NCBI GenBank assembly: GCA_013396655.1
Contig: WBMV01001233.1
Span: 186,533 to 250,532 of the forward strand
Source of the DNA: Campylorhamphus procurvoides
Taxonomy: Eukaryota; Chordata; Aves; Passeriformes; Dendrocolaptidae
Length of the DNA: 64,000 bases
Direction of reading: 5' to 3'
Made by a program: the position numbers and the translations under genes. Shown here one piece after another: positions 11,947 through 21,800 of the stretch (position 1 is its first letter; every line of letters starts with the position of its first letter). The notes under the pieces were generated by a model. That model searched no databases, had not been told where the DNA came from, and worked only from the letters and a program-made list of their open reading frames with translations.

Positions 11947-12976
11947 CACAGAATCATAGAATCAAAGAATCACAGAATCAGCTAGGTTGAAAAAGACCAC
12001 TAAGATCATTGACTCCAACCTATGATCTAACACCACCTTGCCTACTAGACCACCCAGTGTCTTCATAAATAGCTCCAGGGATGTTGAACCCACCACCACA
12101 CTGGGCAGCCCGTTCCAATACCAAATCACTCTCTCTGTAAAGAACTTCTTCCTAATAGCTAACCTAAACCTTCCCTAGCACAGCTTAAGACTTTGCCCTC
12201 TTGTCCTACTTCTTGTTGCCTGGGCGAAGAGACCAATACCCACCTCGGTACAACCTCCTTTCAGGGAATTATAGAGAGGGAGACTACCTGAGACTCCTCC
12301 AGGCTAACCAATCCCATCTCAGTCAGCCACTGTTCACAGGGCTTGTGCTCCAGTCCCTTCACCAGCCTTGTTACCCTTCTCTGGACATGCTTCAGCACCT
12401 CAATACCCCTCCTAAACTGAGGGTCCCAGAAGTGGACATAGTACTCAAGGTGTGGCCTAACCAGTGCTGAGTACAGGGGAAGAATCACTTCCCTGGTCCT
12501 GCTGGCCACACTATTCCTGATACAGGCTAGGATTCAATTTGCCTTCTTGTCTACCTGGGCACACTGCTGGCTCATGTTCAGCTTCCTGTCAATCAGAACC
12601 CCCAGGTACCTTTCCATCTGGTTGCTCTCCCCAACCAACTTCATGGGACTGTTGTGGCCAAAGTGCAGGACAGAACATGGTTTTGTTAAACTTCATACTG
12701 TTAGAGTCAGCCCATCTCTTCAGCATGTCCAGGTCTCTCTGCAGCAGATCAACACTCCCTCCCAACTTGGTGTCACCTGGAAATTTGGTAATGGTAGACT
12801 CAATCCCCTCAACATCAATAAAGATATTAAACAGTACTGCACTCAACACTGATCCCTGGGGAACACCCCTAGTGACCGGCCACCAACTTGATGCAGCACT
12901 GTTCACCACCACTCTCTGGGTCTGGCCATTTAGCCAGTTCTTAACTCAACACAGAGTGTACCTGTCCAAGCATTGA
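11947..12976 (-). mobile_element. CR1 LINE, 3' UTR and ORF2 reverse-transcriptase end
   Basis: The plus strand starts with stacked octamers (agaatcatagaatcaaagaa), the reverse complement of the CR1 3' terminus, so the element reads on the minus strand. A minus-strand frame at 12589-12912 gives RT thumb-side motifs: [17 protein letters not shown], then a decayed FADD box read as [14 protein letters not shown], then the LDMLKRWAD block. A second frame at 12261-12509 continues with the C-terminal segment ([34 protein letters not shown]). The frames are broken relative to each other and the catalytic FADD reads FPGD, so the element is dead. Its 5' side ends at about 12976, where LTR-C sequence begins. 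Confidence 0.9.
12589..12912 (-). pseudogene. CR1 ORF2 reverse transcriptase remnant
   Basis: About 107 codons of CR1-type non-LTR reverse transcriptase. Visible family blocks are VPQGSVL (RT domain 4), the catalytic box with the second residue changed (FPGD where FADD is expected) and the conserved [17 protein letters not shown] segment. In an intact element this protein would copy CR1 RNA at the nicked target site. Here it is only a fragment, interrupted on both sides, and it lacks the fingers and endonuclease in continuous frame. Confidence 0.85.
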
Positions 12977-13136
12977 AATAAAGAGACATTAACCAGAAAA
13001 TGTAGAGAAGAAGATAGCAGTTCTTTACTACTATATATATATATAACCAAAACCAGAACAGAACAAACAGCAACACAGTAACCAAAATTTTCAAACAAAT
13101 CCTTTCCCTGCCCCCTTGGTGCAGTTGTATTTACGG

Positions 13137-13151
13137 ACAGCAGTGGGCGCT
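13137..13151 (+). promoter_or_regulatory. CTCF-like core 3
   Basis: acagcagtgggcgct differs from CCASYAGRKGGCRSY at the first base and at position 8 (T instead of R). Same orientation as the other three cores. Confidence 0.5.
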
Positions 13152-13193
13152 GTCGCGCCTCGGGAGGGAAGGGCTGCAGTTACTAACTCACGG

Positions 13194-13208
13194 CCAGCAG
13201 GGGGCGCT
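13194..13208 (+). promoter_or_regulatory. CTCF core 4, perfect consensus match
   Basis: ccagcagggggcgct matches CCASYAGRKGGCRSY at all 15 positions and is preceded by 'ctcacgg', a variant of the shared unit. It is the strongest candidate binding site in the window, 57 bp downstream of core 3. Confidence 0.7.
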
Positions 13209-13853
13209 GTCGGGCTCAGGCAAAGACTCGGGAATGGAGAGGTGCTGGCTCCGAAGGTCCCATGGGAATAGCGGCAACAAGGACAGGCTGGAACCTTTCC
13301 CGTGGGCAGTGCAAGGACCCTCTCACCGTCTTTTTTCCAAAAGTGTTGGGGGTGGTGGTCGTTACCACCTCTACAGGTGGTGCCGGCCCCTCGATGTAGC
13401 AAATCCAGGCAGTGGAGGCTTTTTCCTCTCAGGAGAACAGTGCAAGGCACGCTGAGTCATGGGGGCGAGCCAGGACTCCCCTCCCAGTGCTACCACCAGC
13501 CCAGCTTGGGTGACTGGACACCCAAGCAGATGGAGGATGAAGGTGTAAGTGGTAAAAAAAAAAGAGCACTAGGAAAACCTCTCTCACCACATCCCAAGCC
13601 AGGGAAAAAAGTGAGGTCCTCCCCCCCAAAAAACACCTCCCCCAGTCCTCTCCCCAGCCATCACGTTGGAATACAAAGTTATTAGCTACTTCGGGAGCAG
13701 GTAGTGAGAGAGATGGATTTCAATAAGCCAAGTCGTTCTGGCTTCCAACCTCTAAATCACTGTATTAGCAAAGGACATTATTTAAAAAAAAAAAATCCAT
13801 GAAAGATTTGAAAACTATAACAATTACCCTTTAAAGAAGTGGCTGGATTTAGC

Positions 13854-14425
13854 TCAAACTGTGCTTTTGCCTAATTTCCTTTCTCCATTACCTAATGACA
13901 TCCATAAAAACACCCTGAATTGCCTATCCCTTTTTCCAAAGGTGATAAATCCCTTTTTTTTTTTCCTGAGTTCCTGCAAAAGCTCCCTGCCTAACCAGGA
14001 CAGTTGTCTTCCCCTCTGGCTCATCTTTCGGCACACAGGGAGAGCCTGCTTCTGTGCCTTCCAGATTTCTTTCTTCAAGTATGTTCATCCTTCCTGGACC
14101 CCTTAGTTTTTAAGGGCTGTTTCCCAATGGACTCTCTGAATCAGCATCCTGAATAGGCTGGAGTCTACCCTCCGGTATTCCAGGGTAGAAGTTTTGTTGA
14201 TGCCTCTTCTTGTTTCACTGAATATGGAAAACTCCATCATTTCATGGTCAGTGCACCCCAGACAGCGTCTGACCACCACATCTCCCACAGCCCTTCTCTG
14301 TTTGTAAACAGCAAGTCTAGCAGAGCACCACCCCTGGTAGTTTCATTTATCAGTTGCAACAGGATATTATCTTCCATACACTCCAAGAACTCCTAAATTG
14401 CCTCTTCTCTGCTTCTTATTAATTG
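13854..14425 (-). pseudogene. CR1 ORF2 endonuclease C-terminus and linker, broken
   Basis: Two minus-strand frames carry recognisable CR1 ORF2 text. The first, 14103-14288, holds the end of the apurinic-like endonuclease domain (MGDVVVRRCLGCTDHEMMEF, with the SDH-type catalytic motif read as TDH, then RRVDSSLFRMLIQRV). The second, 13854-14078, is the linker that follows (ALPVCRKMSQRGRQLSWLGR, then a KKKK stretch). A frame break lies between them at about 14080-14100. In an intact CR1 the endonuclease nicks target DNA to prime reverse transcription. The recognisable region extends upstream to about 14425 by nucleotide similarity. Confidence 0.85.
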
Positions 14426-14567
14426 TGGTGGGAGCTATTGAGTGGAACACTACTCAAGTTTTTGGTCCTTTCCTTGTTCTGCAAATATCTCAGAGCTTGA
14501 ATAGTGAAAAGACATTATACTGTGCTTCAGCTGAAACAATATTTAAAAACTGACTTTCAGAAGCACA

Positions 14568-14589
14568 GAGCAAAGAGGCCTCTTTGCTC
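14568..14589. repeat. Perfect 22 bp palindrome
   Basis: gagcaaagagg followed directly by cctctttgctc, with no loop and no mismatch. No known element is recognised around it. Confidence 0.8.
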
Positions 14590-17500
14590 ATTATTCAGGA
14601 AAGAAGAATTATGTGCAAGCAGTGCACAAGCAGTAAAGCACAGAAAAAGCTGGTCTTAATTCTTTTATTGTTTTCTTCTATCTGATGGCATTTCTAATTC
14701 TAATCTCCACTTCATCCCCCAGGAGTGTCCAGCAGATTTTAATTTTAGTCTTCAAAATATGTGTTTTACTGGCAGTCAGGTAAATTATAACTGGGACGGC
14801 TAGAGTGCCAAGAGGTCTCTAAAAATAAAGACCTTCTCCAATATGATGTGAACTTTTCAATAGTCTGACCACGTCTTCCTGTTACTGGAAAGACATTCAG
14901 CTTTTAGCTGTCATTGTTCACATAAGGCTGGACTACCTGTTTATGTTCAGGAGCCTTAGGCAGAGATGAGAGTTTTAGAAGGTACACAGCTGCTGAAACC
15001 TGGGTGTGATCACACCCAGCAACCAAGCTGAGGTTTTGTACCTTTATCCTTGCACCAGGAAGCTATTTGTTTCAAAATCCTTAGCCACCTCTCACTGAGA
15101 TTTACAGAGAGTGAAAATAGATAGGTCATGTACAAATTCAGTGGGAGGCATGCCCCCTCCCCTTCCATGCAGCGTTAGAGACACATTTCTGAGAGCCTGG
15201 GGGTGTTTACACACTGCCACCTGCTGCTTTTACCTCCTTGATCTGAGTTTGCTCTGCTCTCATCAGGCCTAGTGATTTGTTCTTCTCTACCTAGTTCTGC
15301 TCATCCTCCTGCAGTTTGATCCAGAGCCCAGTGGAGTCAAAGACTCCTAAGACTTCCTTTGGCTTCAGTGAATTTTGGAGTCTGCCAGATACATAATTAA
15401 TTTATTTCAATGGGCTATGAATCAGGCTTTTTGTACTGCCAGATGTATAATTAATATTTCAGGATGAATTCCAGGTATCTTGCTGTTTTGTAAGGTTCTT
15501 CCTACTGTCTCAGTTCCTGTCTCTCATGTGGCAAGGTCATAAATTAAACTCTTATATTCTTAAGTCAACAAGCAAATCAATAAAATTAATAAAACCGTCA
15601 TTTGATGCTTTTAAATACCTATCCATTACACAAGAAAAATACCTCAAAGGACATTTCAGTCTCAAAACCAATAGCTTTTTCACCCTGAAGTTTCCAAATG
15701 AGGGTTATTTTTTCATCATCTAATAAAAAATGTCTTTGACTGCAGTTTTATCATTCTTTATAACTTAAGGGAGAATTTAAAGTTGTTTGTGTATGAAAAA
15801 AAACACAGGTGAATTTGTTGAAATATTCTGATATAACTAGTTTAATGTGTTACTTCAAACATCTTTCTTACATTAATGATTAAAAGTGGTCAAATAAGGT
15901 AACTAGAATATTTCATTCTTTTGTAAGGGCCTGTCCTCAAATTAAATACATTTCTTTTCTATTCCTATGCAAACAGCTCTTTCTTCCTGTAGTGTCTTAT
16001 ATATACTGCAACACAAGCTTGCCATATTTTAGCTCTTAACAGACCCTCTATTTTCAAAACAGTACAGCCTGTAGTCTACGACTCTCCCTGTTTTTATTAG
16101 CACATCGTCACACCATTTCAGTCCAAAGCAAACATCCATTTTCTTTGATCATCATTTTACACCAGAAAACAGTGTCTTCTCTAGCCTTAAAATTAAACAT
16201 CACCTAAAACAAACATACTCTTAAAGGATACAGGATTACATTATATGTAATGCCATTGGCCCTACTTTTCCCACAAACTGACATGCAAAAATCAGTGGAT
16301 ATTTGAGATTGTTAAGTAGTGTTAACATTGTTTTGTGAACTCACCAAAACAGTATTTTTCCTTCACTGACCTCCTACCTGCCTGTCTTTCAGTTGGATGA
16401 CCCGGACTGGTTTGTGTTTTTTTTTTTTTAGTTTCAGGTAAATCAAAAGTATTTGCAAAGCCGTGCAAAGTCTGAGCAAGTAGAAAAAAAATAATAAAAA
16501 AAATTGCATTTTATTTCCATTGATGATTGTTCCTTATTCTCACATGATGGAAAATTGTCTATAAAGAGTCACTTAGAAAACTGTTCTGATGTGCTGTTCT
16601 GGTGTGATCCACTCAAAAAGAAAATCTGAACAAAAGATTTGAAATTCACTCCAGGATCTTACTTTCCAATAGTAACTTCTTTGATTTCAGTAGAAAATCA
16701 TGAGCTTCATAAATTAATTTCTACATTTTTGTTTAATAAAGGCAGTTCCTAAGCAATGCTTGATTATCTTAATCACATTCGCAAACTGCTTCATGAATCA
16801 CCAAGTTTAGGAAAAGACAGAAGCATAAGTGAAAAAAAAATGTTTCTTGTTAATACAATAATTTATGCTGAGTATATGAAGTACTGCATGTGTATCTATT
16901 AAAAATGGGAGGACATCAAAAGATTGTCAGGTACTGAAGCTCTCAAATTTTATTTTAAATCTTTTGGCAGTTGCTATTAACTTGTGTTTTCCGCTGCTCT
17001 GTCCTTTAAATAGACAACATACAAAACATTCAGAGCTGTTACTGGAGCTTGAGGATGAATCCTATCCACTACTGCATTTTCTCTAAGCTTTAAAGAAAAG
17101 TTGTTGACACAGTTTAGCAAAAACACTTAGTCTCTTAGATATCACTCTGCTTCTGAATAATCTTTTTAGTGTAGAGATCAAAAGAAAAGCTTTCATCGTA
17201 GATCTTGAATTGGACTCTAATCAGTGTAGGAGTTCCATAAGCTTCAGTGCAAGACCTTTCCATTTTTCTCATGTGAAGATCAATTAGATCATAAGCTCCT
17301 CAGAACAAACATCAGATTCTTTCAGTGTTTACTGTACTAAACAATGCAAAGCACCACAGTTTTGGCTTCAAGAAAACAAACTGTAATTGACATGTTTGTC
17401 TCAGAGTATGCAAAGATCAAAACCAGTGAACTACTTTCACTGCTCAGCTATGTAAATTGCATCAAGGCTAAACTAGCCATAGTCAGTCCCCACAGATTAG

Positions 17501-17644
17501 GATGAGTGCACAAGTGTTAGATCATCTTTTAAATGTCACATTTTTATTTTCAGTTTACATAGGCAAAAATGTTTTGCTTTCTCTTTCATTTTAAAAAGGC
17601 AGTGTATTTTTTTTCCCTCCATGGTAGCACAGCATTCCTTTTTA

Positions 17645-17720
17645 TGTTTTTTTTTGGTTGGTTGGTTGGGGGTTTTTTTGTTTGTTTGTTTTTGGGTTTT
17701 GTTTCATTTTGTTTTATTTT
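17645..17720. repeat. TTGG/TTTG-rich simple sequence
   Basis: ggttggttggttggggg and tttgtttgtttgtttttg runs; low complexity. Confidence 0.8.
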
Positions 17721-18904
17721 CCGGCTTAGGTGGACAGGAGAGGTGTAAGGGAAAAGATGCTGTGCCAGAATTCTGCTAAATGATGTCTCTGGGACAAAAT
17801 ATGACTACAACTTTTCCCCTAAAGCACAAAATTCCTACTAACCATGTATGATGAGGCACTGTGTGACTGAAATACTTACTGTAAATAATATCAATTGCAC
17901 ATTTGAAGAACTTATTCAAACATTATTTGAAGGCAGTGGGGATCTTTCCATTGATTTTAAAGGGGTTTGAAATTTGCCTTTAGCCTTGCTTTCTGTTCAT
18001 GAATCATTCAGAAACCAAACTTGATGTCTAGTTACTTGTAAGTAGTGGACAAATAGTTTGGACAAGTGACTTCTGGTCTACAGGCTGTTTCCAAAATGTT
18101 GATTTTGACTGTTTGCTGTTCAATATTCATGATGTGTGATTAGTCATCTACATAATCATGACATTGCTTCTATCTAATTGATGGACTGCAACTATTTAAG
18201 CTATAGCATCTATCCATTTACATTCATAGAATGGAACAGCTTGTTGCTGTAGTGTATGAATGAATAATAAATGTCGGATAGTGAATAATGAATAGTAAAT
18301 AATTTATGCATTCTGATAAGATTTTTAAAACAAATATTCACTTATGCTAATGTCTGTGAAACTTTTGAATTCAAAAACATTTTTGCCAATGTTGCAACAA
18401 GATTTTGGAATAAAAAGTAATGAATAATATTTATGATTATTTTTAATGAAAAATTCAACTTTTTTTTAAAGTGTTGGCTTAGGTCTGCAGTGTAAAAGAA
18501 AAGGAAGGAAACTACATTATTGATAAAAAAGTGGCCAAGGGCTTTTTTGGCTTCATTGTTTTTCTTCTCCCTAGAGACATTCTGGACTTAAAGGAGGAAA
18601 GATATGCCGTATTTTCTTCTTGATATCTTCTGCATGAAATGTGCCCTCTGATTTAACATTCTAGTACTCAAGTTATTCCTCATTAGTTTGGGAGAATCAA
18701 CATAAATATTATGACAAAACAAACAAACAAAAAGAATTACATTTCTTTTGAGTCAATCGCATCATAAAAGATGAGCTCCTCTCAAGATCTCTCAGTCATC
18801 ACTGTGTCAGCCAGCATCATCACAGTGGTGTTAGTTTCTATTACATTCGTAGTTGCTCTCAGTGTTGCTTTTCTTTCTCTGATTGCTCCTTTCTGCAAGT
18901 TGGT

Positions 18905-19200
18905 TTCTGTTTGTTTTTTTTTTTTGGAGGGAGGGTTTGTTTGTTTTTTGTTTGTTTTGTTGGGGTTTTTTTGTTGTTTTGTTTGTTCTTTTTGTCAGTT
19001 TGGTTGGTTTTGGGGGGATTTTTTTGTTCTGTTTAGTTTGGTTTTGTTGCTGATTTTTTTTTATTATTATTATTCTTTTTATCCTACATTTTTTGATCTT
19101 TTAATTATATTTTTATGTTTTCATTTTTCCACTTGATGGCTTTCTTTTATTTTTTTCTGTTCAGTTTTTTGGTTTGGGGTTTGATTTTTTTTTTAATTCT
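18905..19200. repeat. T/G-rich strand-asymmetric low-complexity tract
   Basis: Almost 300 bp dominated by T and G on the plus strand (tttgttttttgtttgttttg, ggttttggggggattt), including a (TTA)n run around 19062-19071. Compositional only; A and C are nearly absent in its first half. Confidence 0.75.
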
Positions 19201-19919
19201 CTCATTGCCTTTAGTCATCATCGTTGCATTTTATTTTATTTATTAGCATATTCTTTATTACTTTCAGTAATCACTCAACTTGTACTCAGCTCCTCTCTTT
19301 GCTTCTCTATCCTTTTCCTCATCATATTTCTTCTTATTTATCAGCCAAGTTGATTCTTTCAAAAAGTTGGCAAGTGATTCTGATGTAAACAGAATATTTC
19401 TTCCAAACCTTGTAATGCACAGCATATTATCAGTTACAGGTTTCTAGTGCTCACAGATCTTTTCCTACCCTTTTCTGCTGCAAATCTTGCATTTGCCATT
19501 TTCTCTAACTGTCTGATTCGATTCAGGGTTCATTTCCAATAAGTTCTGCCTGGCACCTTCTGTCTCATAAAAGTATTATTTTTCTGAATACTTATATCGC
19601 TCTTAACAAAAACTCAGAAGCCTCTTTCACATATAACTTCAGCTTCATGTTCTGTCATAATCTGACAATTAAATCAAAACAAGATAAATTAGAAGAGAAC
19701 AACTCAGAACTAATCCCTAAGTCAATTCAGTAGCTGGCTTAGTGAGAAACCACTGCAGTGAATTTAGAGACATTTGATGTTAAATAACATCATAATTAAA
19801 TCCTGTCCATTAGACATAATTAAATCTCATTAGTAATGTGACAATACAAAATATCTTTTAATTCTCTAGTTTGTATGTGTCACAGTCTATTACTCTCTGA
19901 CCCAGTTCTTTTAGATTAT

Positions 19920-20522
19920 ACTAGGTCTGGCCAATGTGGAATTAACTTTTGTCCTTGCAGCCCATATAGGTTGTGCTTTGTATTGGTAGTTAGAACAGAG
20001 TTTATAATACATAAGCGTTTTGGTCATTGCTGAGCAGTGCTGGCACAGCATCTGTGCTGTCTATGCAACCCAGAACACAAGCTTCTCAAACAGGTCAGCA
20101 GGCTGATGACCGGCAAGAGGTAAGATGGGAGGGACATGAAGAGGACAAATGATATAAACCGACCAAAGGGACGGTCCATGCCATACGGCATCAGGCCAAG
20201 GAATAAAAGCTAGGAAAGCAGTGGGGGGTGGGGAACGTTAACTATTAAGAAGGAATCTTCCTTAATTTGACATCTTCCAAATCAACTGTTATGCCCCTTG
20301 AGGCCCTGCTTCTCCGGAAGTGGCTGGACCTGCTGATAGAACTACAGAATTTTTTTCTCTTTGTTTCTGCATGTGAACTTCCTCCCCTCCCTCCCCCCTC
20401 CTCTCCCCCCCAGCTTTGCTGTCTTTATTTCAATTGACAAGTTTGTCCTGCTGAGAAGGGTGAGGAGAGTGTGAGAGCAGCTTTTTGAGCATCTATCAGT
20501 CAACTAAGTTCAACTCATCACA
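19920..20522 (+). mobile_element. LTR-A copy, near full length solo LTR
   Basis: It begins with a decayed 5' end (taggtctggccaatgtgg), passes through the U3 block gaccaaagggacgg / catacggcatcaggcc (20157-20190), a TATA-like 'gaataaaag' and a 'gccctgcttctccggaagtg' block, and ends in gttcaactcatcaca at 20522. Length about 600 bp. The same blocks occur at 420-1102, and the 3' end logic (..TTCAACTCATCACA) agrees with the nested copy ending near 32272. No target-site duplication is visible. A C-rich G-quadruplex-type tract lies at 20384-20411. Confidence 0.7.
20384..20411 (-). other. G-quadruplex-type motif on the minus strand
   Basis: Four C runs on the plus strand (20384-20387, 20389-20391, 20393-20398, 20405-20411) with loops of 1, 1 and 6 bases give a canonical G3+ N1-7 pattern on the minus strand. 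It lies inside LTR-A upstream of its 3' part. Confidence 0.7.
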
Positions 20523-20765
20523 TAGATATTCCACATGAGAAGAGTTTAATATTTGAGTACCAAATTTACTTTTTTGAAGATATTTGCTATTACATGGTGT
20601 TTTTATTTAACAGAGTGATACAGCAGCAAACTGAAATCACAATGCAAGCCTGGTATAAGACTTGAAGCATACAGTTGAATCACCATATAAATTTGCTTCC
20701 CATTTCCAGTCTGTATACTTCCTATCACCTCATTGGGTAAATGAGCCAGCTCAGCACTCCAACTT

Positions 20766-21039
20766 AGGAGTAAAGTTGAGCTTAGGAAAAAGAGAAGGGA
20801 GGAGGGAATGTGTTTTAAGATTTAGTTTTTATATCTCATTATTCTAATTTGACTTGATTGCTAATGAATTAAGCTAAATTTTCCAAGTTGAGTCTGCTTT
20901 GCCCATGGCAGTAATCAGCGTGTGACCTCCCTCTGTCCTTATCTCAACCCAGGCGCCTTTTGTTACATTTTCTCCCTGAGTAGGTCTATGACACAGCTTT
21001 GGTGAGCACCGGGCATCCAGCCAGGATCAACCCATCACA
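20766..21039 (+). mobile_element. LTR-D (ERVL-like) 3' end
   Basis: Blocks in the order gtaaagttgagctt, ttttaagatttag, tatctcattattctaa, gagtctgctttgcccatgg and ending ggcatccagccaggatcaac then ccatcaca. The same order is seen at 32990-33244, where the LTR is longer. This is the well-known 3' end of avian ERVL-type LTRs. About 800 bp of the 5' part is missing. Confidence 0.8.
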
Positions 21040-21589
21040 GCTGGGGACCACACAGCACTGAAAAAAGAAATGAAACCAAAACATCTACTCAATAAGAAAA
21101 ACAAATTATGTTAAAAAAACAAACAAACAACAAAAAACAAACAAAAAACCATAAAAGGAGCTTACCATTTATCTTTTGAAATTCTCACTTTTAAACACTG
21201 TCAGCATCTAAGGAAAATCAAAGAGTTTGCAATTTTTTTTCTGTTAATTGTGTTTATAAACAACAATTCCCAGTAGAAACTGAAAATGGCAACAAGTCAG
21301 AGGCTTATTCTAGATGATCTTTGATTATTTGGTAGGAGAAGCACAATTTTTTTTATAAACTGTGTTTAAATTTGCCCATGACTGGCAAAATATATACTTT
21401 GAACTTTTACATAACTTATTTTTCTTCTTCTATCTTAGACAAGAAACTACTTCAAGAAAGTTTCACCTGATTGTCAGATCCTTTATATATTTTTCATCCC
21501 AGGTAAAGGAGAGTTCTGAGATGCAGTGTTCAGTATGACTTTAGGAGAAATTTATCTCCTCTACAGGGACAAACCTTCTTGAAATTTAT
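21040..21589. other. Unique sequence with an AAAC simple run
   Basis: An aaacaaacaaacaac tract at about 21114-21150; otherwise nothing recognised. Confidence 0.5.
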
Positions 21590-21800
21590 TATTGATTATA
21601 GGTTTAAGAAACATCGCCTATAAGAAAAGATTAAAAATACTGCAAGAAATCTTGAGGAAACATACTGAAAGGACTCTTCAAACACATGAAAGTTGTTGCA
21701 GAGAGGAAAAGGGTAAAATGTTGTCCAGGTCCTATCCTTTCAGATTAGGCAAAGGGCTTAAAGTGTAGCAAGACCAACATATTTCTATTGATAAGTATAG
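21590..21800 (+). mobile_element. Old, strongly diverged CR1-like remnant
   Basis: 'gaggaaacatactgaaagga', 'gcagagaggaaaagggtaaa' and 'aaagggcttaaagtgtagca' follow the order of the C-terminal part and 3' side of old CR1 copies. No frame survives. The similarity is judged by eye and the edges are guesses. Confidence 0.45.

Larger units (their letters stand above)
12980..13700. mobile_element. LTR-C copy 2, between two CR1 blocks
   Basis: It shares with 2230-3050 the 'gcagttcttta' block, a TA run (13030-13043) and the tandem unit gcagttgtatttacggacag plus a CTCF-like core, here twice (13137-13151 and 13194-13208). CR1 minus-strand sequence lies on both sides (11947-12976 and about 13854-14425). 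However, roughly 250 codons of CR1 ORF2 that should join them are absent. Either the LTR insertion was accompanied by a CR1 deletion or the two CR1 pieces are independent. GC content peaks at 13120-13250. The overlapping ORFs of 119 and 127 codons are in conflicting frames and not genes. Confidence 0.6.
14426..19919. other. Unique AT-rich sequence with simple repeats
   Basis: About 5.5 kb without a supportable gene or dispersed repeat. It contains a 22 bp perfect palindrome (14568-14589), a G/T-rich tract at 17645-17720 and a long T/G-rich tract at 18905-19200. The 121-codon ORF at 18771-19136 is Phe/Leu/Val-rich because of that tract. Confidence 0.5.

Noticed and set aside
12539..12976. 145-codon plus-strand ORF
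   Set aside because: Antisense to the CR1 reverse transcriptase read on the minus strand.
13302..13685. 127-codon plus-strand ORF in a GC-rich island, possible first exon with CpG island
   Set aside because: The island is part of the dispersed repeat LTR-C (second copy at 2230-3050), where the frame is not conserved.
18771..19136. 121-codon ORF resembling a membrane protein (many F, L, V)
   Set aside because: Hydrophobicity comes from the T/G-rich simple sequence, not from a real membrane protein.
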